DNA of 64,000 bases from J095 sp964517605 (GTDB lineage Bacteria; Chloroflexota; Anaerolineae; 4572-78; J111): the NCBI GenBank assembly GCA_964517605.1, contig CAZFCE010000004.1, positions 62,001-126,000 on the forward strand, written 5' to 3'. The position numbers and the translations under genes are program-made. Shown here piece after piece: positions 1-8,339 of the stretch. The notes below the pieces were generated by a model. That model searched no databases, was not told where the DNA came from, and saw only the letters and a program-made list of their open reading frames with translations. Every line of letters starts with the position of its first letter. Position 1 is the stretch's first letter.

Positions 1-390
1 GGCGCGGGCCAAATCTAACGCGCCTGCCGCCAACGATACGCCGGGGCGCACAAACCCGGTTTGCGGGAACTGCTCTTCCAGATAGTGATCAATTTTGCGT
101 TCCAGCCGTTCAACCTGCTCCGGTTTTACCCGGGGCACTTCAAACTTGAGCGGTTTCGTGGAGGGACGGGCCGCAGCTTCGGCCATAACATTGATGAGTT
201 CGCCCTGTAATTCAATAATATCGGCGCAAATCTCATCGCTGCCGGTTGCGGCGCGAGCCATGCCCAACGCCGAGGTAGCCTCATCAAGCGTACCGTACAC
301 ATTAACCCGGGGGTCGTCTTTGGCTACCCGTCCTCCGGTTAATAGTGAAGTTTCACCGGCGTCGCCGCCGCGAGTGTAAATTTTGCTCAT
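1..390 (-). CDS. pduO: PduO-type ATP:cob(I)alamin adenosyltransferase, partial
   Basis: The translated N-terminus opens MSKIYTRGGDAGETSLLTGG, the hallmark ATP-binding start of PduO-type corrinoid adenosyltransferases, followed by VNVYGTLDEATSALG, another family signature. The enzyme adenosylates cob(I)alamin to make the AdoCbl cofactor that the diol dehydratase of the same operon needs. The gene is last in the visible leftward operon; its ATG shares one base with the stop of the EutN/PduN gene (TAATG), so translation is probably coupled. About 130 residues are present; the C-terminal part, with the remaining active-site residues and any PduO C-terminal heme domain, lies beyond the left edge. 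The family call is firm; a BMC-specific role follows from context. Confidence 0.93.
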   Translation of the reverse strand, partial: MSKIYTRGGDAGETSLLTGGRVAKDDPRVNVYGTLDEATSALGMARAATGSDEICADIIELQGELINVMAEAAARPSTKPLKFEVPRVKPEQVERLERKIDHYLEEQFPQTGFVRPGVSLAAGALDLARA

Positions 391-653
391 TAGATCACAT
401 CCACGGTATCAATTACACCAACAATAGTGGCATCGGTGGGCGCTCTGTTAGTCAACGGAATGCGTGCCGCGCCGCCGGTGGTGATCAGCACCAAATCGCC
501 AATACCAGCGCCAACGGTATCAACTGCTACCATTTGCCCCTGCGATTCATCGGTGCCGGGTTTGAGTACATCAATTACCATCAATGAGTACCCCACTAAA
601 TTTTCATCTTTACGGGTGGAGACCACATTTCCAATCACTTTGGCAATTCGCAT
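390..653 (-). CDS. pduN: BMC vertex protein, EutN/CcmL family (PduN-like)
   Basis: The protein has 87 residues, typical of EutN/CcmL/PduN pentamers that close the vertices of microcompartment shells. It begins MRIAKVIGNVVSTRKDENLVG and contains the conserved GAGIGDLVLITTGGAAR loop and a terminal DATIVGVIDTVDV strand, all characteristic of the family. It follows the flavoprotein gene by 12 bases and overlaps pduO by one base. The pentamer role is inferred from the family. It is the only BMC-P gene in the window, so it probably forms all the vertices unless more copies lie elsewhere. Confidence 0.95.
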   Translation of the reverse strand: MRIAKVIGNVVSTRKDENLVGYSLMVIDVLKPGTDESQGQMVAVDTVGAGIGDLVLITTGGAARIPLTNRAPTDATIVGVIDTVDVI

Positions 654-665
654 GGTGTGCCGCCT

Positions 666-1484
666 TTATCTGTAAACAACGTTTAGTTTGAGTTGTTTTA
701 CGGTTTCTTGAGCCAAAGGAGTAAACCGGGCGCCTGGCGATACATAGATAGTGGTTTGAGGCGCAAAAGCTAACAGGTCGTGGTGGGTAATGAAGGTTGT
801 ACCGCCAGGTGCTCCAGGTATGACCGCCGAGACAGCCGGCAACGGGGCGGCGACCGTTTGAGGAGAACGGATAATGGATGTATTGGGCTGGGTATAAAAT
901 CCCAATAATCTTGCTTCAACCGTTGCCAGAAAGTCCGGCTCATCAACTAACTCAATACCAAACGAAACCAGGGTTTCTAAATGTTGGACTAATTTTTCTT
1001 TGAGGGCGTTTGCTACGCCGGGTTTAGCGCCAAATACTCGCCCGCCGTTGCCGTTAGGATCGGCCCCATCGCGAATGGCGATGACCGGTTTGCCCGCCAA
1101 CAAGGCTCCCATCACCAGGGTGGAGATGAGGGTATCCATCAATCCCATCGCCAACCGGGAAGCCGTGTTCATTGACAGGGTTGGCACCAGCACCAGATCG
1201 GAATTTTTGGCGGTGCCGGGAGCATCAATCCACATATTGGGCAAAATGATGTTAGTAGCGCCAGCTCGTTGCGCTTGTTCCGGGGTGATAATATTAACCG
1301 CCGACGGCGTGAAGACCACTGTCACCTGATGACCGCGTGTGGTCATCATTTTTATACAGTCCATACCGGCCACAAAACCGGTGCTGGCACCGCTGAACAG
1401 TACCAACACCCGTTGCGCCGGTGATTTGGCCCGCAATTCGGCGATAACTTGCTTTACAATTTCAATGACCAGGGTTTTATCCAC
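666..1484 (-). CDS. BMC-associated flavoprotein (HFCD/Flavoprotein family)
   Basis: This 272-residue protein has a flavodoxin-like fold of the HFCD (pfam Flavoprotein) type: VLVLFSGASTGFVAG at about residues 26-40, an FTPSAVNIITP segment, and PNMWIDAPGTAKNSDLVLVPTLSMNTASRLA split over residues 80-115, which resembles the substrate-clamp region of phosphopantothenoylcysteine decarboxylase-like enzymes. Flavoproteins of this family recur in BMC loci but their reaction is not well established. The first 18 residues (MDKTLVIEIVKQVIAELR) form a predicted amphipathic helix like known encapsulation peptides, so luminal location is likely. The C-terminal ~60 residues after a proline/alanine linker have no function I recognise. 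It lies between pduL (11-base gap) and pduN. Confidence 0.75.
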   Translation of the reverse strand: MDKTLVIEIVKQVIAELRAKSPAQRVLVLFSGASTGFVAGMDCIKMMTTRGHQVTVVFTPSAVNIITPEQAQRAGATNIILPNMWIDAPGTAKNSDLVLVPTLSMNTASRLAMGLMDTLISTLVMGALLAGKPVIAIRDGADPNGNGGRVFGAKPGVANALKEKLVQHLETLVSFGIELVDEPDFLATVEARLLGFYTQPNTSIIRSPQTVAAPLPAVSAVIPGAPGGTTFITHHDLLAFAPQTTIYVSPGARFTPLAQETVKQLKLNVVYR

Positions 1485-1495
1485 TGTAAATTCCC

Positions 1496-2200
1496 TTAGG
1501 GTAGAATGATGGTTCCCATCTGACCAGTGCGAATGAGGCAGGCGTTCCCTTCATCGGTATCCAGGTGAACTTCGGTGCGCCAGCCCTCTTTTACCCGAAC
1601 AAACAAGTCCTCAAATATAACCGGCCGAGAACCCTCAATGCGCAATTTTAGCAGGTCGCCACCTTTTACACCCCACTCGGCGGCGGTGGTGTCGCTCAGG
1701 TGAATGTGCCGTCGGGCCAAAAACGCGCCGCCGCCTTCACCACCAGGTAACGTAACCACCCCGGCTGGCCCTACCAGCGTAATCGGTTGAGTGTTGGGTT
1801 CTGCGCCATCGGTGCAAACCGGCAGTTTTAACCCCAAGGCAATGGCCTCGCTTTGAGCCAGTTCCACTTGCGAGAAGGGCCGGGTGGGGCCAAGTACCCG
1901 CACTTTTTCCAGGCAACGCTTGGGGCCAACAATCATTACTTGTTCATTGGCTGCATAGTACCCTTTTTGATATAACTCGTGGAGTACGGTTAGCTGGTAG
2001 CCTTTGCCAAACAGAATTTCAACGTGAGCCGGGCACAGGTGTAAATGCCGCACCGAAATGCCGATTGGTACTTGCACTTCACGCCGGCCGTTTTTAGCGG
2101 CAGGTTTTGGCTCCGAGTCGCCATTTTTTTCTAAACGGCGCATTACTTCTTGCGTTATATTTTCAAGATTTAATGCTTTGATATCAAAATTGATTGTCAC
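1496..2200 (-). CDS. pduL: Phosphate propanoyltransferase PduL
   Basis: PduL interconverts acyl-CoA and acyl-phosphate inside the microcompartment, recycling CoA. The 234-residue protein has the two conserved zinc-binding histidine motifs, VRHLHL near residue 51 and RRHIHLSD near residue 163, and the glycine-rich GPAGVVTLPGGEGGG segment before the second. The first ~40 residues carry a predicted amphipathic helix (LNLENITQEVMRRLEK) followed by a charged/proline linker, the usual PduL encapsulation peptide, which makes it longer than the ~210-residue Salmonella protein. The acyl-phosphate would be used by the acetate/propionate kinase at 15481-16680. Confidence 0.95.
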   Translation of the reverse strand: MTINFDIKALNLENITQEVMRRLEKNGDSEPKPAAKNGRREVQVPIGISVRHLHLCPAHVEILFGKGYQLTVLHELYQKGYYAANEQVMIVGPKRCLEKVRVLGPTRPFSQVELAQSEAIALGLKLPVCTDGAEPNTQPITLVGPAGVVTLPGGEGGGAFLARRHIHLSDTTAAEWGVKGGDLLKLRIEGSRPVIFEDLFVRVKEGWRTEVHLDTDEGNACLIRTGQMGTIILP

Positions 2201-2246
2201 TGTTGTTCCTCCACGGTTTTATGGCCGAGAGTAATATCTCTGATTT

Positions 2247-2825
2247 TTATTCAGCCGGTTCAACCGGAGTATCGGTATCGGCGTCTTGTTCTGGTTGCGC
2301 CGGTTCCGATTTAGGGAGTTTGGGAGGCCGCCGAACAGGTTTGGGAGCGGCTTTGGGTTGAGTTTCCTCTTCCGGCGTTTCGGGCAGGGATTCAGCCGGC
2401 GCAGCTTCGGGAGCGGGTGGTTCGGGTTCAGGCGTTGGTTCCGGGGCTACCGGCTCGGCTTCGGCCACAACGGGTTCAACCGCTACCGGTTCGGCTTTGG
2501 GTTCAACCTCAACTTTAGGTTTGGGCAGTTGCAACGCTTTGCCTCGGGTAACACGATTGATCAGAGGCTCAATATCATTATGGGGTCTGGGAATTATTGA
2601 GGTTGATGCGATGCGGCCTATTTTTTGGGCAGCAACGGTACCAGCCGCAACCGCAGCTTTAACCGCCCCAACATCACCTACTACTTTGACGGTAATCATC
2701 CCACCGCCTTTGCTGTTTTCGTAGCCCAGCAATGTTACATTGGCCGATTTGGTGGCCGCATCCGCCGCTTCGATTGCAGCGGCCAAGCCAATGGTTTCAA
2801 TCAGTCCGAGTGCTTTTGAACTCAT
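2247..2825 (-). CDS. BMC-H shell protein with long acidic/proline-rich C-terminal tail
   Basis: Residues 1-90 are a standard single BMC domain: SSKALGLIETIGLAAAIEAA at the start, the GGGMITVKVVGDVGAVKAAV core, and IPRPHNDIE near the end. From about residue 95 a ~95-residue tail rich in Pro, Glu, Ala and Val follows, ending in a short basic stretch (KPVRRPPKLPKSEP) and an acidic end. The tail has no cysteines, so it is not the Fe-S-type extension of PduK. Low-complexity tails on BMC-H proteins may face the cytosol or lumen and bind partners; here this is inference. The start overlaps the end of pduH by 4 bases (ATGA). Confidence 0.9.
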   Translation of the reverse strand: MSSKALGLIETIGLAAAIEAADAATKSANVTLLGYENSKGGGMITVKVVGDVGAVKAAVAAGTVAAQKIGRIASTSIIPRPHNDIEPLINRVTRGKALQLPKPKVEVEPKAEPVAVEPVVAEAEPVAPEPTPEPEPPAPEAAPAESLPETPEEETQPKAAPKPVRRPPKLPKSEPAQPEQDADTDTPVEPAE

Positions 2826-3376
2826 AACTTACCTCTCTCTTGAACTATGCGAGCAACCACTTTGGCAATTGCCTTGATTAAAACCGGGTCTAAATCTGTG
2901 GATTCCGGTTTTGGATTGGTTGGATTTGATTTAGGTTGCGCTGCCTGAGTGCGTTTGGGTTTAATGACCGGCATTTCCGCTTCTAGCTCAAACCGAAGCG
3001 GTAGCCGGATGATTAACCGGGCGGCGTTACTACCCGCTAACCGGCAGTAATTTAAAAATTCAGCCGGACTTTCAAACGTTATCACTGGTTGGTGGGGCGG
3101 CATGTGCAGTTCGTGAACAACAACCGTATTGGTTGAAACGCCAACACCTACCCCAAACCGTGAACTCATCGCCGCCTGGTAAGCCATTTCAATTGGATCT
3201 GAACTCTGAGCCGTTACCAAGCGACAGGGAACACCTTCTTCTTCCGCGCCAACCGCTACCCAACTAAAGTAGTTGTCACCCAAGCCGGACATCAATGCCA
3301 CGTGAATAGCCGGGCGGTCATCGTTGGCAGCGGATATATTTTTAGGCTGGCAGCCAATTTGATACCCTTCGGCCAT
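2822..3376 (-). CDS. pduH: Diol dehydratase reactivase small subunit PduH, with C-terminal helix extension
   Basis: The protein belongs to the dehydratase medium-subunit-like reactivase family: AIHVALMSGLGDNYFSWVAV near residue 24, a GVGVGVSTNTVVVHELHMP segment, and EFLNYCRLAGSNAARLI, which mirrors the diol dehydratase medium subunit it swaps with. With PduG it releases damaged cobalamin from inactivated diol dehydratase. At 184 residues it is longer than usual; after ~125 residues there is a basic/proline linker and then DPVLIKAIAKVVARIVQE, an amphipathic helix resembling an encapsulation peptide at the C-terminus. The start codon overlaps the pduG stop (TAATG). Confidence 0.9.
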   Translation of the reverse strand: MAEGYQIGCQPKNISAANDDRPAIHVALMSGLGDNYFSWVAVGAEEEGVPCRLVTAQSSDPIEMAYQAAMSSRFGVGVGVSTNTVVVHELHMPPHQPVITFESPAEFLNYCRLAGSNAARLIIRLPLRFELEAEMPVIKPKRTQAAQPKSNPTNPKPESTDLDPVLIKAIAKVVARIVQERGKL

Positions 3377-5211
3377 TAGCTTGCCCTTTGTCGTTCAAAA
3401 TAACTCAACACCAAACCGGTAGCCACGGCATTGGCCGGGCCTTCGGTGCCGCGAATGTTGGCTGTGCCAACCACAATACCATAACCGGACAGCCGGTCTA
3501 CCAACATTTGCGATAATTCAAAATCTAACCCGGAACCACCCACAATGGCCACAAAATCCAGCAAACGAATGTTGCCGTTAGGCGCAACGGCTTGCAAAGC
3601 ACGCAGACTGTTGCGTAAGAATACTTTTTGCTTAGCTTCGCGGCGTACTACCCGGATCCGTTCCAGTGAATGGTTAGTAGAAATGGGGATCAGGTCTTGT
3701 TCGCCGCGCACCAAGGCCACCCGCCCAAACAAACGCGGGTCGAGCGGTTCGCTGAAAAAACTCACCGAGTTGTCTTCGTTACGAATGTGGAACAGGCTTT
3801 CAACTTTGGCCAGCGGATAATATTTTATCTGTTCGGCTACTTCAAAAGATTCCAGCCCCAGTTCGGTTTGGATGAGCAGTGTAACCATGTTGCCCGCGCC
3901 AGCCAGGTGCATGCTGCGTACCGGCTCGCCTTTCTTTAAGACGGCGGCATCGGTAGAACCGGCTCCCAAATCCAAAATAGCCAGCGGGGTGCTGATGCCC
4001 GGCGTGGTGAGCGCGCCGGTTATGGCCATGTTCGCCTCAACCCCGCCCAGTTCAACCGGCACGCCAATTTCACTGGAGAGTTTGTCGGCTAACCGTTGCA
4101 TCAATAACCGGTCGGTGTTAACCATCGCGGCCAAGCCCACGGCATTTTCCATTGAAAATTCTTGGGCCAACCCGCCCGATACTTTTTGCGGTACCAGGCA
4201 GTCAACGGCCAGAATATCGCGGATGCGGATTTCGGCCATTGGTTTTTCGGTCATTTCGCTCATGGTTTGGCGCACGCGCTCAATCATACCGCCTACGTTG
4301 GTGCCGGGTTGACCGGTTACGTTAGTTAACGGCGAGGCTTGCGTTACCATATCCATAATGCCGTCAGCGCCGGTATCAATATCAACGGTGAGGGTTTGGC
4401 GTTCGCCAATAAGGGTAAGCGACCCGGCTGGAATGCGACGGCTGTGAACATCGCCTGCCGGAGTGCGAATAACCACCGCCGAACGAAGCCCAATGAGCGC
4501 CTTGGCGATGGGAATAATCATGGTGGTTTCTTCGGGAGTCAGGTTGAAAACGGTGGCAATCCCATACGGATTGCTCAACTGGCGAACCACCTGCCCCTGC
4601 GTGGCAACCTCTACAGCGGCCAGCATATGAACGGGCACATGGTCAACCAACTGAACCTCATCCACAAAGGGCAAAACTTTGGGCAAACGGTTGGCAATCA
4701 ATACGCCATCGTCAGATTGAATAATGCCGCCCTGCACGTCTACGCCAAATTCAAGGGCGCGGTTAATCATAGAAGCGGCAATCTCAAAGTCGTAGCCTTT
4801 GGGGATAATAACAATTATTTTTTCACCCCGTTTAGCATCCACCAGTTCTTGAATGGGAAGGGTAATACCAACGCCAATTCCCACACCGCCCGGTGAAACG
4901 GGGTTGTGGCCAATCATGGTCGATTCGGTGATGATGGTTTCGGTGATGGTTTCCATGGCAATATCGCCGATAACCGGCGTGGCTTCGTTGAGCAGAGCCA
5001 GGGTAATATCACCAACCGAAATTCCAGCCGTTTTGGTAGCATCTTGCAGGCCGTATACAATCCCCGGAATGTTACTGAGCGTACCTTTGATCCCAGTGGT
5101 AGATACTCGACTGGAGGCCAAAAAACGAGGTTTGGAACTGTTGGGAGTTATCTCAGCAAGGGCAATCTCTGTGGTTGAATTGCCAACATCAATACCAGCA
5201 ATAATGCTCAC
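3376..5211 (-). CDS. pduG: Diol dehydratase reactivase large subunit PduG
   Basis: This 611-residue protein matches the usual size of PduG/DdrA (about 610). It has an actin-like ATPase start, IIAGIDVGNSTTEIALAE, and GGVGIGVGITLPI, a second phosphate loop LAILDLGAGSTDAAVL near residue 413, and a C-terminal VAIVGGSGLDFELSQM motif. The complex with PduH uses ATP to eject inactivated B12 from diol dehydratase. It is followed without a gap by pduH. It is separated from pduE by 210 bases that hold a strong GC hairpin, which may set the lower expression usually needed for a reactivase relative to its target enzyme. Confidence 0.96.
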   Translation of the reverse strand: MSIIAGIDVGNSTTEIALAEITPNSSKPRFLASSRVSTTGIKGTLSNIPGIVYGLQDATKTAGISVGDITLALLNEATPVIGDIAMETITETIITESTMIGHNPVSPGGVGIGVGITLPIQELVDAKRGEKIIVIIPKGYDFEIAASMINRALEFGVDVQGGIIQSDDGVLIANRLPKVLPFVDEVQLVDHVPVHMLAAVEVATQGQVVRQLSNPYGIATVFNLTPEETTMIIPIAKALIGLRSAVVIRTPAGDVHSRRIPAGSLTLIGERQTLTVDIDTGADGIMDMVTQASPLTNVTGQPGTNVGGMIERVRQTMSEMTEKPMAEIRIRDILAVDCLVPQKVSGGLAQEFSMENAVGLAAMVNTDRLLMQRLADKLSSEIGVPVELGGVEANMAITGALTTPGISTPLAILDLGAGSTDAAVLKKGEPVRSMHLAGAGNMVTLLIQTELGLESFEVAEQIKYYPLAKVESLFHIRNEDNSVSFFSEPLDPRLFGRVALVRGEQDLIPISTNHSLERIRVVRREAKQKVFLRNSLRALQAVAPNGNIRLLDFVAIVGGSGLDFELSQMLVDRLSGYGIVVGTANIRGTEGPANAVATGLVLSYFERQRAS

Positions 5212-5274
5212 TAGCGTAACCTTTCAAACGCCTTTACCACCGGGGCGTTTAATTTGATGGGATAATACGTTTTA

Positions 5275-5315
5275 GGGGGGCTGCCCCCCCGCAAACCTAA
5301 AGGCTTGCGGGGGGG
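5275..5315 (-). promoter_or_regulatory. Alternating GC hairpin in the pduE-pduG intergenic region
   Basis: On the transcribed (minus) strand an 11-bp perfect stem (CCCCCCCGCAA with TTGCGGGGGGG, plus positions 5284-5294 and 5305-5315, 10-base loop) is directly followed by a second block of six C (5275-5280). The G-run can therefore pair with either C-run, giving two mutually exclusive hairpins. There is no U-tract, so it is not a canonical terminator; partial termination, processing or mRNA stabilisation are possible. The rest of the 210-base gap contains nothing else that I recognise. Confidence 0.7.
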
Positions 5316-5421
5316 TGCACAATCAAGTTTAGCCTGTTATTGGGCACAGTTTGTTCTTAGAGAGCAAGACACTTTTATTTTGCTGGGGTTAGCCAGCGTA
5401 ACAGGCCAAACTTAATCAAAA

Positions 5422-5934
5422 TTAAGCGTCTTCTTTCAGGCGTTTGCGTTTGCCATAAACCTGGCACGCTTCTCTTACGAAGTTGGCGCAGATTTTGGCC
5501 CCGTATTTGTTTTCGAGTTCATCGGCGATAGCGGCCAATTCTTCTTTGCTGGAGCGGTACGGGCGCAGAGCGTTGTAGATTTCCAGGATGCGATCATCGG
5601 GCACGGCGGTCAATTCGGCAGCGCGGCGCATATTGGCAGCCAACTGCGGGCGGCAAATGCTTTCGGCAATCTGAGCCTGGTATTCCAGCGTTTTCGGCGT
5701 AATGCGCACTTCTTCGGCTTTGATTTCGCCACTGACAATAGCTTGCAGGGTGATATCAGCCAACGATTTGCCGGTGGCGGTTTTTACCATTTCCGGGTGT
5801 TTTTCCGCCATAGGATAATCGACTTTGTAATTGAGTTTGCCGTTGGCAGCAGCCGGCGCGGCGGCTTTTACGCCCCCGTTCATTTCTTTGAGCACTTCTT
5901 GAACGATGGCAGCAATCATATCTTGTTGAGACAT
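5422..5934 (-). CDS. pduE: B12-dependent diol dehydratase small subunit PduE
   Basis: The small (gamma) subunit of propanediol/glycerol dehydratase. The 170-residue protein has the family core YPMAEKHPEMVKTATGKSL, then VRITPKTLEYQAQIAE and the RAAELTAVPDDRILEIYNALRP stretch, and an ending rich in basic residues. The first ~20 residues (MSQQDMIAAIVQEVLKEMN) form an amphipathic helix typical of dehydratase encapsulation peptides. It is 16 bases downstream of pduD. The length is close to that of the Salmonella protein (173). Confidence 0.96.
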   Translation of the reverse strand: MSQQDMIAAIVQEVLKEMNGGVKAAAPAAANGKLNYKVDYPMAEKHPEMVKTATGKSLADITLQAIVSGEIKAEEVRITPKTLEYQAQIAESICRPQLAANMRRAAELTAVPDDRILEIYNALRPYRSSKEELAAIADELENKYGAKICANFVREACQVYGKRKRLKEDA

Positions 5935-5949
5935 TTTTATTCCTCCACC

Positions 5950-6609
5950 CTACTTAAACTTTACTTCAAGCTCGACAGGTTTGACGCCGGGCTGTACGAA
6001 GCTGGTTTCGCGAATGTGGAATACAGCCGCGATAGCCTGGTACTTGGGCCGCGCCATCTGGTCGTTCTTTTGGGGTACGGGTTGGGGCGATTCGCCTTTG
6101 GCGTAGCGGGCGGCGTTGCTGCCGATTAACCGATAGGTTTCCAAATCGATCACCGGCGCTTGCGGGAACAGTTCAATGTTCTGGAGCGGGGCCAGATCTT
6201 TTTGGTGAATGAGGCTGGTGCCACGGGATTGCAGGGGGATGCAAATGCCCGAACCGCTCAGTTCTGCGCCACGTTTACCCACAAAGGCCAAGTCCGAGGT
6301 ATGTTTTACGCGAATAACACGCGGGGTCATACCTTGTTCTTCGATGCCGGCCATCACTTCGCGCAGCACTTTGGCGTGCGGAATGCCGGTGATGGTGCGC
6401 ATTTTTAATTTGTCGCCAAAGGCGGGAGCCAGGGCAATCACTACTTCTTTAGGATTGGTACCTTTTTTGGCTTCGCCTACTTCTTTGAGTTCTACTTTTT
6501 CAACCGGTTCATCCGATACGCTGGGCGCAGTACCATTGCCACCTTTGGCCAACTGGGCAACGATTTCTGCCACAACGCTCCGAACCATATCTTCGGTAAT
6601 CTGTGTCAT
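5950..6609 (-). CDS. pduD: B12-dependent diol dehydratase medium subunit PduD
   Basis: The medium (beta) subunit contributes to the cobalamin-binding surface with PduC. Diagnostic segments are EVVIALAPAFGDKLKMRTI, the VIRVKHTSDLAFVGKRGAEL motif and GSGICIPLQSRGTSLIHQ. The C-terminal YRLIGSNAARYAKGESP matches the region mirrored in PduH. An N-terminal encapsulation peptide (MTQITEDMVRSVVAEIVAQL) and a gly/ser/pro linker precede the core at about residue 45. It lies between pduC and pduE in the canonical C-D-E order. Confidence 0.96.
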   Translation of the reverse strand: MTQITEDMVRSVVAEIVAQLAKGGNGTAPSVSDEPVEKVELKEVGEAKKGTNPKEVVIALAPAFGDKLKMRTITGIPHAKVLREVMAGIEEQGMTPRVIRVKHTSDLAFVGKRGAELSGSGICIPLQSRGTSLIHQKDLAPLQNIELFPQAPVIDLETYRLIGSNAARYAKGESPQPVPQKNDQMARPKYQAIAAVFHIRETSFVQPGVKPVELEVKFK

Positions 6610-6634
6610 GGTCTACACTCCTTGTGTGAATGCC

Positions 6635-8302
6635 CTAAATCATTTCCGGGCTGATGGCTTGCCGGATAGCAGCGAGCTGTTTCCAGCGTTCGCCTTCCAG
6701 GCGGTAACCAGTGCCGGGGCCAGCGTAATCGTTCAGGTCGTTTACAGCGGCGATAACATTGAATTTGGTGTCGAGGATGGAGGCGGTGTGCAGGTAGTCG
6801 CCGGAAACGCGCTGTTTTTGGATGCCCAGTACGGCTTCGGCTACGTCATTAAAGCCGCGTTTGGCCAACGCTTTCACTACGTCGATACCGGTGACGCCGC
6901 GTTTAAGCATATCTTGAGCGCCTTTGGTATCCTGAACTTTGTCGCGGGCTGGCATGTCTTTACTGCCGTGCGCGTAGGTAGCAGCTTCAACTTCTTCATC
7001 GGTAATCCGCGGCAGGCCAAATTCTTCGAATACGGCTTGCAGGGCGCGGGCCGCTTTGTTGCGGATGGCCACTACTTCGGCTTCGGAGGCCGGTTTCAAA
7101 CCGCCGTCAATCTTCAGGTCGCGTTGAATAACCAGCCAGTCGTCCATGTCATCAGCGTCTACGTTAGAGCCGGCGAACATGTTGTCGTAGTTGGGGGTGG
7201 CGCTGTAGCCGGAGCAAACATAGTCGGTGCCGGGCAGCATCTGCATGAGCAGGCGGGCGGTGCGGCGCATATCGGAGTGGGAGAAGGTTTGGTCGTTGCC
7301 GGAGGCTACTTCCAGGTCAAGGCAGGTGGTCACCAGGTTTTCGGCCAACACGGCGCGGATACCGCCAGGTACGCCAGCCGGTACGCCGATGCAGCTGATC
7401 GAGCCGTTTTGCAGCCCTTGCACGCCAGCGCCCTTGGTGAGCATGATGCACTTGATTTCCAGGTAGAGCATGGACTTGCCTTCGGCGTAGGCCATCTGCA
7501 CTTCGGAGCCGGTGCCGGAGGTGAAGCGCATTTTCAACCCGCGCGAAGCGTAAGCCGAGGCCAGGAAGGATTTTGACCAGGGGGTGTCATCGCCGTCAAC
7601 AAACACGTTTTCCGTACCGTAAACCGACACGGTTTCAGCGTAGGCGGTGAGACCGCGCATGCCCAGTTGTAATTCGATGGATTCTTCCAGAGCGTCTTGG
7701 CTGAGTACGCCGGGGCGGCCAGTTTGCCCGCCAACCAGCAGCGACAGAGCGTTCAGAGGGCCGTAGTTGAACACGGCAACGGTGGTTTCAATTTCGGAGA
7801 AACCATACAGGGTAGCTTCGGCGGCGTCGGCGGCCAGCAATACCGGGTTGTCTTGCAGATTGGTAACGTGAGCTTGGTTGGAGGGAGTTTTGCGAGCGCG
7901 CATTTTTTGCACACCCATCATCATCTCAACCACGTTCAGTTCGTCCATTACGGCGGCGATTTTGGCCGGGGTAAGGCCGGAGAATACTTTGACAACTTCG
8001 GCGCGCGGAACATTGATGTCCACAATCATGCGGGCAATTTCCACGGCGCTTTTAGCCATCATTTGCGGCGCTACTTCGGTGTTGATGGCGCGGTCGGCGA
8101 TGAACAGTTCAATAAAGTCCATCTGGTCGCGGTTGCGGCCGTCCATCTCAACGACTTGGCCATTTTCAATTTTGATGCTGGGTTGGGGATCGTTGGGGCT
8201 CCCCATCGCAATCATCCCGACTTCGGCCCATTCGGTTACGAAGCCGTCTTTGTTGACCGGTCGTTTTTCTAGTTCTTCAAATCTTTTATGTCGTCGTGCC
8301 AT
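6635..8302 (-). CDS. pduC: B12-dependent diol dehydratase large subunit PduC
   Basis: The catalytic (alpha) subunit forms a TIM barrel that binds substrate and AdoCbl and converts 1,2-diols (or glycerol) to aldehydes. At 555 residues it matches the family length (554). Visible family motifs include RFEELEKRPVNKDGFV at the N-terminus, RTPSNQAHVTN-type residues near 145, FTSGTGSEVQMAYAEGKSML and DYVCSGYSATPNYDNMFAGS. Whether it prefers propanediol or glycerol cannot be told from the sequence by eye. The surrounding pdu-type genes favour propanediol, possibly from fucose or rhamnose. Confidence 0.97.
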   Translation of the reverse strand: MARRHKRFEELEKRPVNKDGFVTEWAEVGMIAMGSPNDPQPSIKIENGQVVEMDGRNRDQMDFIELFIADRAINTEVAPQMMAKSAVEIARMIVDINVPRAEVVKVFSGLTPAKIAAVMDELNVVEMMMGVQKMRARKTPSNQAHVTNLQDNPVLLAADAAEATLYGFSEIETTVAVFNYGPLNALSLLVGGQTGRPGVLSQDALEESIELQLGMRGLTAYAETVSVYGTENVFVDGDDTPWSKSFLASAYASRGLKMRFTSGTGSEVQMAYAEGKSMLYLEIKCIMLTKGAGVQGLQNGSISCIGVPAGVPGGIRAVLAENLVTTCLDLEVASGNDQTFSHSDMRRTARLLMQMLPGTDYVCSGYSATPNYDNMFAGSNVDADDMDDWLVIQRDLKIDGGLKPASEAEVVAIRNKAARALQAVFEEFGLPRITDEEVEAATYAHGSKDMPARDKVQDTKGAQDMLKRGVTGIDVVKALAKRGFNDVAEAVLGIQKQRVSGDYLHTASILDTKFNVIAAVNDLNDYAGPGTGYRLEGERWKQLAAIRQAISPEMI

Positions 8303-8339
8303 TGTATTCGTCTCCTAAAATCGGACTATTGGCCCGGAT

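Noticed and set aside
6209..7576. Long open frame on the plus strand across pduD and pduC
   Set aside because: It has no ribosome site and a skewed composition, and lies opposite two certain genes; it is a mirror of their codon pattern.
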